This document shows, piece by piece, positions 8,041 through 17,246 of a DNA stretch of 64,000 nucleotides. Below the pieces are notes generated by a model. It saw nothing but the letters and a program-made list of their open reading frames with translations. It was not told the origin of the DNA and did not search any database. The translations under genes and the position numbers were made by a program. Source of the DNA: Blautia schinkii. GTDB taxonomy: Bacteria; Bacillota; Clostridia; Lachnospirales; Lachnospiraceae. Position 1 is the first letter of the stretch, and each line of letters begins with the position of its first letter. Where the stretch lies: the NCBI RefSeq assembly GCF_013304825.1, contig NZ_JAAWUO010000003.1, positions 62,001-126,000 on the forward strand. Direction: 5' to 3'.

Positions 8041-9069
8041 ATGAAAAAAAGAATGTTAGTAATCGCAGCAGCAGTAGCAGCAACAACTATGATGATGACC
8101 AGCCCGGTTATGGCAGAGGATTTCAAAGTGGGTATCTGCAATTATGTAGACGATGCTTCCCTGAATCAGATCGTAGATAATATCCAGTCCCGTCTGGAAG
8201 AGATTGGCAAGGAAAAAGGCATTACATTTGATGTATCTTACGATAATTGTAATGCAGATGCCAGTGTTATGGAACAGATCATTTCTGATTTCCAGGCTGA
8301 TAATGTTGACTTGATGGTAGGTGTGGCTACACCGGTAGCAATGCGCATGCAGTCTGCTACAGAAGGAAGTGATACACCGGTTGTTTTCTCGGCAGTATCT
8401 GATCCGGTTGGCTCCGGCCTTGTAGATTCCCTGGATGCTCCCGGAGCTAATATAACAGGAACCAGTGACTATCTGGATACTTCTTCTATCATGAAACTGA
8501 TCCAGGCACAGAATCCGGATGTAAAGAAAATCGGTCTTCTTTATGATGTAGGACAGGATTCCTCCACAACAGCTATCCAGGAAGCAAAAGATTATCTGGA
8601 TAAAGAGGGAATCGAATATGTAGAGCGTACCGGAACGACTACAGACGAAGTTCAGCTTGCAGCAGATGCACTGATTGCTGACGGTGTGGATGCCGTATTT
8701 ACACCTACAGACAACACCATCATGACAGCAGAGCTTTCTATTTATGAAAAATTCATCGACGCAGGAATCCCGCACTACACAGGAGCTGACTCCTTTGCAT
8801 TAAACGGTGCTTTTGTAGGATATGGTGTTGATTATGCAAACCTCGGACAGAAAACAGCCGATATGATTGCAGATATCCTGGTAGATAACGCTGATCCGTC
8901 CAAAACAGCTGTTGAAACATTTGATAATGGTACTGCAACAGTTAATACAGAAACCTGTAAAGCACTTGGCCTTGATTTCGATACAGTAAAGAAGGCATTT
9001 GGGCCTCTTTGCACACAGGTAAATGAAATCACAACTGCAGAAAGCTTTGATGAAGTAGAAACAAAATAA
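8041..9069 (+). CDS. trpX: Tryptophan ABC transporter substrate-binding protein TrpX
   Basis: 342 residues. The start chosen is the ATG at 8041 after AAGGGAGAAC; it gives a signal peptide, MKKRMLVIAAA..., with an AxA-like cleavage site before EDFKVG. There is no lipobox cysteine, which is unusual for a Gram-positive binding protein and leaves its membrane retention unexplained. The mature protein is an ABC_sub_bind family protein (KVGICNYVDDASLNQ, VFSAVSDPVGSGLV, NITGTSD). This family with its permease and ATPase behind a Trp T-box is the known trpXYZ uptake system; the UGG specifier at 7711 supports tryptophan as substrate. Confidence 0.88.
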   Translation: MKKRMLVIAAAVAATTMMMTSPVMAEDFKVGICNYVDDASLNQIVDNIQSRLEEIGKEKGITFDVSYDNCNADASVMEQIISDFQADNVDLMVGVATPVAMRMQSATEGSDTPVVFSAVSDPVGSGLVDSLDAPGANITGTSDYLDTSSIMKLIQAQNPDVKKIGLLYDVGQDSSTTAIQEAKDYLDKEGIEYVERTGTTTDEVQLAADALIADGVDAVFTPTDNTIMTAELSIYEKFIDAGIPHYTGADSFALNGAFVGYGVDYANLGQKTADMIADILVDNADPSKTAVETFDNGTATVNTETCKALGLDFDTVKKAFGPLCTQVNEITTAESFDEVETK

Positions 9070-9074
9070 AGAAG

Positions 9075-9094
9075 CTGCTCACCTTTGTGAGCAG
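9075..9094 (+). promoter_or_regulatory. Intercistronic stem-loop between trpX and trpY
   Basis: CTGCTCAC and GTGAGCAG form a perfect 8-bp stem with a 4-base loop just after the trpX stop. There is no T-run. A stem like this downstream of a binding-protein gene often protects its mRNA so that the binding protein is made in excess. Confidence 0.55.
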
Positions 9095-9126
9095 TTATGA
9101 AATAAATCCAATTGGAGGAAATCACT

Positions 9127-10053
9127 GTGACGATTGCAACTATGCTCTCCCTCGGGGAGACTGCCCTGAAGCTTGGACTGATCTGTTCACTGACAGTTCT
9201 TGCTCTGTTTCTTAGTTATTCCATGCTGAATGTCTGCGACCTTTCTACAGATGGCTGCTTTACCTTCGGAGCTGCTGTAGGAGCCGTGGTTGCTGTAAGC
9301 GGGCATCCGTTTCTGTCCATTGCGGCAGCTATGGCAGCAGGTGTTACATCGGGATTTGTAACTGCGATCCTGCAGACAAAGCTGGGAGTAGACAGCCTGC
9401 TTGCAGGTATTATTGTAAATACTGCATTATATTCCGTAAATATTGCGGTCATGGGAGGTTCGTCCCTGATCAATATGAACCGGACAACCACAGTATTTAC
9501 CATGATGAAAGATGCACTTGCAGGTACACCTTTAAAAGGCAGGGAAGATATTTTTATAGCAGCCATCGCAGTGATCCTTGTGATCGTATTTCTGGTATTT
9601 TTCCTGAAAACAAGGCTTGGTCTGGCAATCAGGGCAACAGGAAATAATTCTGACATGGTAAAATCTTCCTCCATTAATCCGGTATTTACAACTGTGATCG
9701 GTCTTTGCGTGGCAAATGCATTTACAGCACTTTCCGGATGTCTTCTGTCTCAGTCACAGAAATCGGTAGATATCAATATCGGGCAGGGAATGGTTACCAT
9801 CGCGCTGGCCTCTCTGCTGATCGGAGGCACACTTCTTGGTCGTGGAGGAATTTTTGTGAGAGCGGTAGGAATGGTGCTTGGTTCCTTTATTTTCCGTCTT
9901 GTATACACCATTGCACTTCGTTTCAACATGCCGGCATTTATGCTGAAACTGGTATCTTCTGTGATCGTTATTCTTGCAATTTCCGGCCCGTATCTTAAGA
10001 AGCAGTGGCCGCAGATACGAAGAAGAATGACTCATGCAAAAGGAGGCAGATGA
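9127..10053 (+). CDS. trpY: Tryptophan ABC transporter permease TrpY
   Basis: About 308 residues with roughly eight hydrophobic segments; a branched-chain-type ABC permease fold (FLSYSMLNVCDLSTDG near the start; GLCVANAFTALSGCLL later). The start chosen is GTG at 9127, 8 bases after GGAGG; an in-frame TTG at 9112 overlaps the ribosome site and is unlikely. It forms the membrane channel for the TrpX/TrpZ system and is followed 3 bases later by the ATPase gene. Confidence 0.88.
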   Translation: MTIATMLSLGETALKLGLICSLTVLALFLSYSMLNVCDLSTDGCFTFGAAVGAVVAVSGHPFLSIAAAMAAGVTSGFVTAILQTKLGVDSLLAGIIVNTALYSVNIAVMGGSSLINMNRTTTVFTMMKDALAGTPLKGREDIFIAAIAVILVIVFLVFFLKTRLGLAIRATGNNSDMVKSSSINPVFTTVIGLCVANAFTALSGCLLSQSQKSVDINIGQGMVTIALASLLIGGTLLGRGGIFVRAVGMVLGSFIFRLVYTIALRFNMPAFMLKLVSSVIVILAISGPYLKKQWPQIRRRMTHAKGGR

Positions 10054-10056
10054 TCC

Positions 10057-10845
10057 ATGTTAAAAATCAGCCATATTTCAAAAACATTTAATCCGGGAAC
10101 TGTAAACGAAAAAAAAGCAATAGAAGATCTTTCCCTGGAACTGAAAAAAGGTGACTTTGCTACGATCATCGGTTCCAATGGTGCAGGAAAATCAACACTC
10201 TTTAACGCAATCTGCGGTGATTTTCTTACAGATGCAGGGTCGATCGAACTGGACGGCAGGGATATCACATTTATGCCGCAGCATGCACGCGCAAAAGAAA
10301 TCGGCCGTCTTTATCAGGATCCCATGCGCGGAACTGCACCAGGCATGACGATCGAAGAAAATCTTGCACTTGCAGCTGGCAAGGGCGGATGGCTTTCTCA
10401 TACGACCCGGCAGGAAAAAGAACGTTTCCGTGAGGAACTGAAGAAGCTGGACATTGGACTGGAAGAGCGGATGAGTCATCCGGTAGGTCTCCTTTCCGGT
10501 GGACAAAGACAGGCACTGACACTTCTGATGGCGACAATGAACCCTCCAAAACTGCTTCTTCTGGACGAGCATACTGCTGCACTTGACCCGGGAACTGCTG
10601 AGAAAGTTTTGAATCTTACCAGAAGGATCGTGGAAGAACATCAGCTGACCTGCCTGATGATCACACACAATATGCAGTCTGCGATCGATCTTGGAAACCG
10701 TATCCTGATGATGGACTCCGGTAATATCGTGCTGGACATCGGAGGAGAGGAAAAGAAAAACATGACTGTGGATGGTCTTCTTGAGAAATTTAAGACAGGA
10801 GCCGGCAAAGCCCTGGATAATGACCGTATTCTATTATCTGAATAA
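10057..10845 (+). CDS. trpZ: Tryptophan ABC transporter ATP-binding protein TrpZ
   Basis: 262 residues. Walker A GSNGAGKST (near residue 38), the signature LLSGGQRQALT, and Walker B LLLLDEHTA with the D-loop are intact. Note His in place of the common Pro after the Walker B glutamate (DEH), which is typical of this subfamily. Ribosome site AAAGGAGG lies 12 bases upstream. Last gene of the T-box-controlled operon; a strong terminator follows. Confidence 0.9.
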   Translation: MLKISHISKTFNPGTVNEKKAIEDLSLELKKGDFATIIGSNGAGKSTLFNAICGDFLTDAGSIELDGRDITFMPQHARAKEIGRLYQDPMRGTAPGMTIEENLALAAGKGGWLSHTTRQEKERFREELKKLDIGLEERMSHPVGLLSGGQRQALTLLMATMNPPKLLLLDEHTAALDPGTAEKVLNLTRRIVEEHQLTCLMITHNMQSAIDLGNRILMMDSGNIVLDIGGEEKKNMTVDGLLEKFKTGAGKALDNDRILLSE

Positions 10846-10860
10846 ACTGAAAAATAATGA

Positions 10861-10931
10861 AGAACCATTACCGATTGCGTGCAGAGTGGAAAATGAACAG
10901 CTGCTTTGCACAGGTGATGGTTCTTTTTTTA
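10861..10931 (+). terminator. Intrinsic terminator of trpXYZ
   Basis: AGAACCAT...ATGGTTCT outer arms enclose a GTGCAGAG/CTTTGCAC inner stem and are followed by a run of T. Confidence 0.85.
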
Positions 10932-11070
10932 CTGAAAATTCTTGAGTATGCCACGTTACCGTGGTAAAATAAATGAAATCGCTTTGCGATTTCGTTTATA
11001 AACATGCAGCAGAGCAGAATGCTTACAGGCTTAGACGATTATAATTTATTATGGAAGAGGGACGAATGAT

Positions 11071-12228
11071 ATGCAGTTTTCAAAAAGACTGGACAGATTT
11101 GGAGATGAAATTTTTGCAGCTCTGAACAACCGGCGCATGGAGCTGGAAGCACAGGGCATGAAGATCTATAACATGAGTGTGGGAACTCCGGATTTCAAGA
11201 CACCGGAATATATTAAAAAGGCCGTAGCGGAAGCGGCCATGGATGACGACAACTGGAAGTACAGCTTACGTGATCTGCCGGAGCTTCTGGACTCTGTCTG
11301 TACTTATTATAAGAAACGCTTTGATGTGGAACTGACATCGGACATGGTGATGACTGTTTATGGAAGCCAGGAAGGAATGGGACATCTTGGCATGGCGCTA
11401 TGCGATGAGGGAGATACAGTACTTCTCCCGGATCCGTGCTATCCCGTATTTGCAGCAGGCAGCCTGATGGCAGGGGCAGTTCCTTATTATTACCCGCTTG
11501 TTGCAGAACATGATTTTCTCCCTTATGTGAAGGGCATTCCGGAAGAAGTGGCGAAGAAAGCCAAATATATGGTAGTGTCCCTGCCGTCCAACCCGGTAGG
11601 AAGCATTGCTACCCCGGGACTTTACGAAGAAATCGTGGAATTTGCGAAAAAATATGATATTCTGATCATTCATGACAATGCTTACAGCGATATCATCTTT
11701 GACGGAGCTTTCGGCGGAAGCTTCCTGGCAACTCCGGGAGCGAAAGATATTGGCGTGGAGTTTTTCAGTCTTTCCAAATCATTTAATGTCACAGGTGCGA
11801 GACTCAGTTTCCTGGTAGGCCGTCCGGATGTGATCGCAGCACTTCGTAAACTGAGAAGCCAGATTGACTTCGGTATGTTTCTGCCACTCCAGAAAGCTGC
11901 CATCGCCGCACTGAATGGCCCGCTGGAAAGTGTAAAAGAACAGTGCCAGATGTACCAGGAGAGAAGAGATGCACTCTGCCAGGGACTTCGCGATATTGGC
12001 TGGGAACTTCCTAATGGAAAAGGCACCATGTTCGTCTGGGCGAAGATCCCGGGCGGCCGCACAGACAGTATGGCTTTCTGTATGGAACTGATGGAAAAAG
12101 CCGGTGTCATTGTAACCCCGGGAGCAAGCTTCGGTCCACACGGGGAAGGATATGTACGCTTCGCTCTTGTCCTTCCGCCAGAGAAGATCCAGGAAGCAGT
12201 GGAAGCGATCCGGAAGAGCGAGTTATAG
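11071..12228 (+). CDS. Class I/II PLP-dependent aminotransferase
   Basis: 385 residues, fold type I. The PLP lysine lies in SLSKSFNVTGARL (about residue 236); the phosphate-binding and substrate motifs NPVG, HDNAYSDI and the C-terminal R of YVRFAL are present. The sequence is closest in feel to the LL-diaminopimelate / alanine-type aminotransferases, but specificity cannot be fixed from sequence alone. It stands alone between the trp transporter and the convergent tmcAL, with its own ribosome site GAAGAGGGACG. An inverted GAAATCGC/GCGATTTC repeat lies about 90 bases upstream and may be regulatory. Confidence 0.88.
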   Translation: MQFSKRLDRFGDEIFAALNNRRMELEAQGMKIYNMSVGTPDFKTPEYIKKAVAEAAMDDDNWKYSLRDLPELLDSVCTYYKKRFDVELTSDMVMTVYGSQEGMGHLGMALCDEGDTVLLPDPCYPVFAAGSLMAGAVPYYYPLVAEHDFLPYVKGIPEEVAKKAKYMVVSLPSNPVGSIATPGLYEEIVEFAKKYDILIIHDNAYSDIIFDGAFGGSFLATPGAKDIGVEFFSLSKSFNVTGARLSFLVGRPDVIAALRKLRSQIDFGMFLPLQKAAIAALNGPLESVKEQCQMYQERRDALCQGLRDIGWELPNGKGTMFVWAKIPGGRTDSMAFCMELMEKAGVIVTPGASFGPHGEGYVRFALVLPPEKIQEAVEAIRKSEL

Positions 12229-12271
12229 TCAAGTGGAGATTCGCAACTTCGCAGGGGACTTCCTTGATTGG

Positions 12272-13549
12272 TTAAATGATCCGAAGTGGCTTTTTCATCT
12301 CATGGATAAAAGGCAGGCCTGTCTTGTGGCAGAGAAGCATTTCGTAAAGATTGGAAGCCTCACAGGTTTCATGAAAAAGCTGAAGTGCATTTTCATCAAG
12401 GATTGAAGAGGCATCCGCTGCCTTGGTAATTAATGGGATTGAGGAATTCTTCTTGATCTGGCTGAGAAGCGGAGCACTGCTTTTTCGAAAACCAAGTACC
12501 CGGGCATAGGGAATATGTCCGGGTGCTTTTGTTTTTTGATTAAGAAAGATTCGGACAAGGCTGCGGCAAATAGCAGAACGGGTAATATCCCGTGTTTTCA
12601 GAAGATCTGCAAACTGGGAAAAACCTTCATATTGATTACGGGATTTCAGTATACGTCGGATCAGTGCATCCGAAAGATCCGGATACATTTGTAAAGTTTC
12701 TTCGGATTCCAGAAGAAGTTTGTAATGCAGAGGAAGATCCAGTGCTGAGTCAGAAAGCCATGCTCCTTTTTCGAGAGAATCCAGAAATCCAGAAATAGAA
12801 GCAGAAGGAATCAATCGGGAAAAATCAGCAGACTGCCCGGCTTTTTCGGATTTTTTCATAAAGTTCCGGATGCCGGAAGCAGAGGGAAACTTTTCATCAG
12901 AAAGAAGAGAAAAATCCGTATCATGATAACCATTTCCTTTTCTTAAAAGTGCATGAGGAATGATCCGGCTGTTAAGACGGAGAAGTGCCTTGCAGTATTC
13001 GATTCCCAGGATATTGTTAGGAGAAGAAAGGACGAGCTCAATATGTTCTGACGAAGTACTACCCAATGTATTTAGCCCGAAAGCGATTTTTTCCTGAATG
13101 TAACCGATCAATGCACTGCTTCTTGCAGCAGGAAAACTCATTCCGGCACGAAGATTCTGCTGAAGGAGATCACGATATTCAGATGGTTCTTTCACCAGGA
13201 TTTCTGCAACATCCATAAGAATCTCTGTATCTCCGCATTCACTTCCGAAACATAATTCGTCTATAACACCAAGCCCGTCAAGAAGGCTTACGCCACCTGC
13301 GGCAAATCCTTCTGCACTGGCCGTTGCTGTCTGCACCGGCATTTCCAGAACCAGGTCAGCACCACCAAGAAGAGCCATCTCAGCCCGGACATGTTTTTCC
13401 ATAAGGGCAGGAGCACCTCTTTGTACAAAATCTCCGCTCATGGCGATTACAACATAATCAGCACCAAGAGTTTCTTTTGCATAACGGATCTGATATTCAT
13501 GCCCCCTGTGAAATGGGTTATATTCTGCAATAATTCCAACAACTTTCAT
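12272..13549 (-). CDS. tmcAL: tRNA(Met) cytidine acetate ligase
   Basis: 425 residues. TmcAL (formerly YlbM) makes N4-acetylcytidine at the wobble position of elongator tRNA-Met from acetate and ATP. The N-terminal nucleotidyltransferase HIGH-like motif appears in IIAEYNPFHRGHEYQIRYAK, followed by SGDFVQRGAP, the SPNNILGIEYCKAL stretch, and ASGIRNF. It is convergent with the aminotransferase and divergent from pta; using free acetate, it sits next to the acetate pathway genes, which is a common arrangement in Clostridia. Confidence 0.93.
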   Translation of the reverse strand: MKVVGIIAEYNPFHRGHEYQIRYAKETLGADYVVIAMSGDFVQRGAPALMEKHVRAEMALLGGADLVLEMPVQTATASAEGFAAGGVSLLDGLGVIDELCFGSECGDTEILMDVAEILVKEPSEYRDLLQQNLRAGMSFPAARSSALIGYIQEKIAFGLNTLGSTSSEHIELVLSSPNNILGIEYCKALLRLNSRIIPHALLRKGNGYHDTDFSLLSDEKFPSASGIRNFMKKSEKAGQSADFSRLIPSASISGFLDSLEKGAWLSDSALDLPLHYKLLLESEETLQMYPDLSDALIRRILKSRNQYEGFSQFADLLKTRDITRSAICRSLVRIFLNQKTKAPGHIPYARVLGFRKSSAPLLSQIKKNSSIPLITKAADASSILDENALQLFHETCEASNLYEMLLCHKTGLPFIHEMKKPLRII

Positions 13550-13685
13550 ATAAAAATACCTGCCGTTTCTGAAAATTCAAATCTTGAAATAAGCTTTTAT
13601 ATTATAATAATGGTGCTATTTTAACATAAGCAATGTAAAAAGTTAAGCGGCATTCGAAATCTGTTTTGCTGCCATAAAACCGAAT

Positions 13686-13827
13686 GCTGCTGTACGCTCT
13701 GTACCCGGCAACACCTTTTGTAAGATACAGAAATCACGCAATTCATGATCGTGAACCGAAATCCTCGGGCCATCTGTGACCTTTACCATAAAAAACACCT
13801 CGCAGAACATTGCCGGTGAATAGTAAC
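13686..13827. repeat. MITE-like repeat, decayed copy 2
   Basis: About 142 bases that align end to end with the repeat at 7405-7547 in the same orientation: shared blocks include ACAGAAATCA, TCTGTGACCTTT, AAAAAACxCCTCGC and the end GGTGAAxAGTAAC. The left terminal repeat is eroded, so only the right end is well kept. It lies in the tmcAL-pta divergent intergenic region, before the pta promoter. Confidence 0.65.
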
Positions 13828-13878
13828 CATTGCACTTCAAAAAATACGCAGTATAGCCATTTTCTGACAATGAAACGC

Positions 13879-13907
13879 TTGAAAAGAAAAGGGTAAGGGG
13901 GTATAAT
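13879..13907 (+). promoter_or_regulatory. Sigma-A promoter of pta-ackA
   Basis: TTGAAA at 13879-13884, 17-base G-rich spacer, TATAAT at 13902-13907, about 67 bases before the pta start. Confidence 0.7.
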
Positions 13908-13973
13908 AAACACAGTGTAGTGCCCGAACAGACACTAGCGTTTTTGTTACATCAAGAAAGGAGCCATTTAATC

Positions 13974-14981
13974 ATGGGATTTGTTGAACTGCTTAAGAAA
14001 AGAGCAAAAGAAAGCGTAAAAACAATTGTACTGCCAGAGACAGAGGATATGAGAACTCTTGAGGCAACTGACAAGATTCTGAAAGAGGGAGTTGCCAAGA
14101 TCATCCTTATCGGTAATGAGGAAGAGATCAACAAGAAAGCTGCAGAGGGCGGCTTTGATATTTCCGGTGCACAGATCGTAGATCCGGAGAAATCCGACAG
14201 AACTCAGGCATACATTGATAAATTCGTAGAGCTGAGAGCTAAGAAAGGTATGACACCTGAGAAAGCGAAAGAGATCCTTCATACTCAGTACCCATACTAT
14301 GGCGTAATGATGGTTAAGATGGGCGATGCAGACGGTATGGTATCCGGTGCCTGCCACTCTACAGCAGACACACTCCGTCCGTGCCTTCAGATCCTGAAGA
14401 CTAAACCAGGAACAAAACTTGTATCTGCATTCTTCCTGATCGTAGTTCCGGACTGCGAGTACGGCGCAAACGGTGCATTCGTATTTGCTGATTCCGGTCT
14501 GAACCAGAATCCGACTCCGGAGGAACTTTCCGCAATCGCAGCATCTTCCGCAGAGTCCTTTGAACTTCTTGTTCAGGAGGAGCCGATCGTAGCTATGCTT
14601 TCTCACTCCACCAAGGGAAGTGCAAAACATCCTGACGTAGATAAAGTAGTAGAGGCTACAAGAATCGCAAAAGAGGAGCATCCGGAGCTTAAGCTTGACG
14701 GAGAGTTCCAGCTTGATGCAGCTATCGTTCCAAGCGTAGGCGCATCCAAAGCACCAGGAAGCGAAGTAGCTGGTAAAGCTAACGTACTGGTATTCCCTGA
14801 CCTTGATGCAGGTAACATCGGATACAAACTTGCTCAGCGTCTTGGTAAAGCAGAAGCATACGGACCTGTTACACAGGGTATCGCAAAACCTGTAAACGAC
14901 CTGTCCCGCGGATGCTCTGCAGATGATATCGTAGGTGTTGTAGCTATCACAGCAGTACAGTGCCAGGCAGAGGATAAATAA
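13974..14981 (+). CDS. pta: Phosphate acetyltransferase
   Basis: 335 residues, the short form of Pta. Converts acetyl-CoA and phosphate to acetyl phosphate. The ATG at 13974 after AAGAAAGGAG is chosen; upstream in-frame codons lack a ribosome site. Conserved stretches: [18 protein letters not shown] at the N-terminus, [15 protein letters not shown] in the middle, and [18 protein letters not shown] plus GPVTQG near the C-terminus. It is followed 26 bases later by ackA; the pair yields ATP and acetate during fermentation. Codon use is strongly biased, as for a highly expressed gene. Confidence 0.97.
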   Translation: MGFVELLKKRAKESVKTIVLPETEDMRTLEATDKILKEGVAKIILIGNEEEINKKAAEGGFDISGAQIVDPEKSDRTQAYIDKFVELRAKKGMTPEKAKEILHTQYPYYGVMMVKMGDADGMVSGACHSTADTLRPCLQILKTKPGTKLVSAFFLIVVPDCEYGANGAFVFADSGLNQNPTPEELSAIAASSAESFELLVQEEPIVAMLSHSTKGSAKHPDVDKVVEATRIAKEEHPELKLDGEFQLDAAIVPSVGASKAPGSEVAGKANVLVFPDLDAGNIGYKLAQRLGKAEAYGPVTQGIAKPVNDLSRGCSADDIVGVVAITAVQCQAEDK

Positions 14982-15007
14982 TTATTGAAAATCAGGAGAG
15001 TAAAATC

Positions 15008-16198
15008 ATGAACGTATTAGTTATCAACTGTGGAAGTTCTTCATTAAAATATCAGTTAATCGATTCCGAGACAGAGAATGTACTTGCAAAAGGTCTTTGC
15101 GAGAGAATCGGTATCGACGGAAGACTGGTATATCAGAAAGCCGGCTGTGACAAAGAGATCACAGAGGCAGCTATGCCAACACATAAAGAAGCGATCCAGA
15201 TGGTACTGGATGCTCTTACAAACGATAAGACAGGTGCTATCGGAAGCCTGAAAGAGGTTAACGCTATCGGACATCGTGTCGTACACGGCGGCGAGAAATT
15301 CGCTTCTTCCGCAGTGATCACAGACGAGATGATCAAAGCAGTAGAAGAGTGCAATGACCTTGCACCGCTTCACAACCCGGCTAACCTTATCGGTATCCGT
15401 GTATGTGCAGAACTTATGCCAGGTGTACCGCAGGTAGGCGTATTTGATACAGCTTTCCATCAGACAATGCCGGCTAAAGCATATCTCTATGGACTTCCGC
15501 TTGACTTCTACAAGAAATATAAAGTAAGAAGATATGGCTTCCACGGAACATCCCACAGCTTCGTATCCAAGAGAGCTGTTGAGTTCCTTGGCCTTGACAA
15601 AGATAACTCCAAAGTTATTGTCTGCCACCTTGGAAACGGATCTTCCATCAGTGCAGTTGTAAACGGCAAATGCGTAGATACAACAATGGGTCTTACACCA
15701 CTTGAAGGTGTTGTTATGGGAACACGTTCCGGTAACATCGATCCGGCTATCATGGAGTTTATTGCCAAGAAAGAGAATCTGGACATCGAGGGCGTTATGA
15801 ACGTACTCAACAAGAAATCCGGTCTTCTTGGACTTTCCGGCGGACTTTCCAGCGACTTCCGTGACCTCAATGAGGCAGCTGAAAGCGGAAACGAAGATGC
15901 AGCTAATGCAATCGATGTTCTCTGCTACGGCATTGCTAAATTCGTAGGCGGATATGTTGCAGCAATGAATGGTGTTGACGCTATCGTATTCACAGCAGGT
16001 ATCGGCGAGAACGCTATTCCGGTACGTGAGAAGGTTGTAAGCTATCTTGGATACCTTGGCGTAACACTTGACAAAGATGCTAACGGACATCGCGGCGAGG
16101 AGATCGTGATCTCCACACCGGATTCCAGAGTTAAGGTTGCTGTTATCCCGACTAACGAGGAGCTTGCAATCTGCCGTGAGACTGTAGCACTGGTATAA
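15008..16198 (+). CDS. ackA: Acetate kinase
   Basis: 396 residues. Phosphorylates ADP from acetyl phosphate. The ASKHA-fold signatures are clear: NVLVINCGSSSLKYQL at the start, VFDTAFHQTMP with the catalytic Asp, CHLGNGSSISA for the phosphate loop, and FTAGIGENA near the C-terminus. In operon with pta; a strong GC-rich hairpin follows. Confidence 0.98.
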   Translation: MNVLVINCGSSSLKYQLIDSETENVLAKGLCERIGIDGRLVYQKAGCDKEITEAAMPTHKEAIQMVLDALTNDKTGAIGSLKEVNAIGHRVVHGGEKFASSAVITDEMIKAVEECNDLAPLHNPANLIGIRVCAELMPGVPQVGVFDTAFHQTMPAKAYLYGLPLDFYKKYKVRRYGFHGTSHSFVSKRAVEFLGLDKDNSKVIVCHLGNGSSISAVVNGKCVDTTMGLTPLEGVVMGTRSGNIDPAIMEFIAKKENLDIEGVMNVLNKKSGLLGLSGGLSSDFRDLNEAAESGNEDAANAIDVLCYGIAKFVGGYVAAMNGVDAIVFTAGIGENAIPVREKVVSYLGYLGVTLDKDANGHRGEEIVISTPDSRVKVAVIPTNEELAICRETVALV

Positions 16199-16268
16199 TC
16201 AGAGTTACCTGACATTATCAGGCACGCCACAGTTCGGGCACATGACCGGAGATTTATATTGGAATTAT

Positions 16269-16299
16269 CGGGGGCTGACTATCAGAAGTTCAGCCCCCG
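16269..16299 (+). terminator. GC-rich hairpin after ackA
   Basis: CGGGGGCTGA pairs exactly with TCAGCCCCCG; only a weak T stretch follows, so termination may be partial or Rho-assisted. Confidence 0.65.
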
Positions 16300-16351
16300 T
16301 AGTTTCCTCATCAAAAATTTAAAAAAATGTAATATTTTCCCGAAAATAACA

Positions 16352-16380
16352 TTGACAAATCACAAGAGCATATGTATAAT
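16352..16380 (+). promoter_or_regulatory. Consensus sigma-A promoter of yceD-rpmF
   Basis: Perfect TTGACA at 16352-16357, 17-base spacer, perfect TATAAT at 16375-16380; 26 bases before the yceD-family start. Confidence 0.88.
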
Positions 16381-16406
16381 AAATCGAGTGTGGATAGGAG
16401 AGACTT

Positions 16407-16934
16407 ATGCAGATTCAATTATTAGACATTTCTTCCTCTGATGGTAAGACAATCCAGGAGTCGGCAATCCCGGAACTGGAGAAGATTGATTTTCAGATGG
16501 GAAGTTTTCCGGTACTTGCGAAAGAACCAGTGGAACTTACGATCACCAACACAGGTGATAAGGTTCTTGAACTTACAGGAACCGGTAAGATTACAGTAGG
16601 GATTCCCTGTGATCGCTGTCTTGAGACAGTTTCAGTAGAGATACCGCTGGAATTCAAGAAGAAGCTTGATATGAAGCTTTCTGATGAAGAGCGTGTCAAC
16701 GATCTGGATGAGAGCAGCTATCTCACAGGTATGAACCTGGATGTGGACCGGTTGGTCTATCTTGAGGTATTGATAAGCTGGCCTTTGAAGGTCTTATGTA
16801 AAGAAGATTGCAAAGGTATCTGCAGCCGCTGCGGGAAGAACCTGAACGAAGGTCCCTGCGGATGCAAGGAGGAGCCGAAGGATCCCCGCATGGCAGCTAT
16901 CAGTGATATATTCAGTAAATTTAAGGAGGTGTAA
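16407..16934 (+). CDS. DUF177 / YceD family protein
   Basis: 175 residues. The family signature, a CDRC motif in GIPCDRCLETV and a C-terminal cysteine cluster (CKEDCKGICSRCGKNLNEGPCGC), is intact and suggests metal binding. YceD proteins are co-transcribed with the L32 gene in nearly all bacteria and are linked to 23S rRNA metabolism; the mechanism is not settled. Here rpmF follows after 3 bases with AAGGAGGTG as its ribosome site. Confidence 0.92.
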   Translation: MQIQLLDISSSDGKTIQESAIPELEKIDFQMGSFPVLAKEPVELTITNTGDKVLELTGTGKITVGIPCDRCLETVSVEIPLEFKKKLDMKLSDEERVNDLDESSYLTGMNLDVDRLVYLEVLISWPLKVLCKEDCKGICSRCGKNLNEGPCGCKEEPKDPRMAAISDIFSKFKEV

Positions 16935-16937
16935 CCT

Positions 16938-17120
16938 ATGTCCATTTGTCCTAAGAACAAATCTTCCAAAGCTAGACGTGACAAGAGAAGAGCGAACTGG
17001 AAAATGAGCGCTATGAACCTTGTTAAATGCAGCAAATGTGGAGCTCTTATGATGCCGCACAGAGTATGCAAAGCTTGCGGAAGCTACAATAAGAAGGAAA
17101 TCATCAAAGTTGAGGACTAA
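16938..17120 (+). CDS. rpmF: 50S ribosomal protein L32
   Basis: 60 residues. Basic N-terminus (KNKSSKARRDKRRANWK) and a four-cysteine zinc ribbon, CSKCG and CKACG, i.e. the zinc-binding (C+) form rather than a zinc-free paralogue. In most Firmicutes plsX follows directly; here two unrelated genes separate them. Confidence 0.97.
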   Translation: MSICPKNKSSKARRDKRRANWKMSAMNLVKCSKCGALMMPHRVCKACGSYNKKEIIKVED

Positions 17121-17145
17121 TCCTTCCAACTTATGCGATGCAGAA

Positions 17146-17190
17146 AAGAGTCTGGTATGCTTAATGAAGTATACCGGCTTTTTTTTATAC
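17146..17190 (+). terminator. Intrinsic terminator of rpmF
   Basis: A GTCTGGTAT...ATACCGGC stem is followed by eight T. Confidence 0.85.
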
Positions 17191-17246
17191 TTAAAAAAAT
17201 GAATCGTGAAAACTATATAACGAGGGGAAAAGGAAATAAAAATAAT

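Noticed and set aside
9093-9103. 11-base match (AGTTATGAAAT) between the sequence after the candidate guide RNA and the trpX-trpY gap
   Set aside because: Too short and AT-rich, guide boundary uncertain, and located between operon genes; a chance match is likely.
13643-13870. 75-codon minus-strand frame
   Set aside because: It lies over the decayed 142-bp repeat, has no ribosome site, and its peptide is explained by the repeat sequence.
15056-16090. 344-codon frame antisense to ackA
   Set aside because: It mirrors the strongly biased codon use of ackA; cysteine- and serine-rich nonsense peptide, no start signal.
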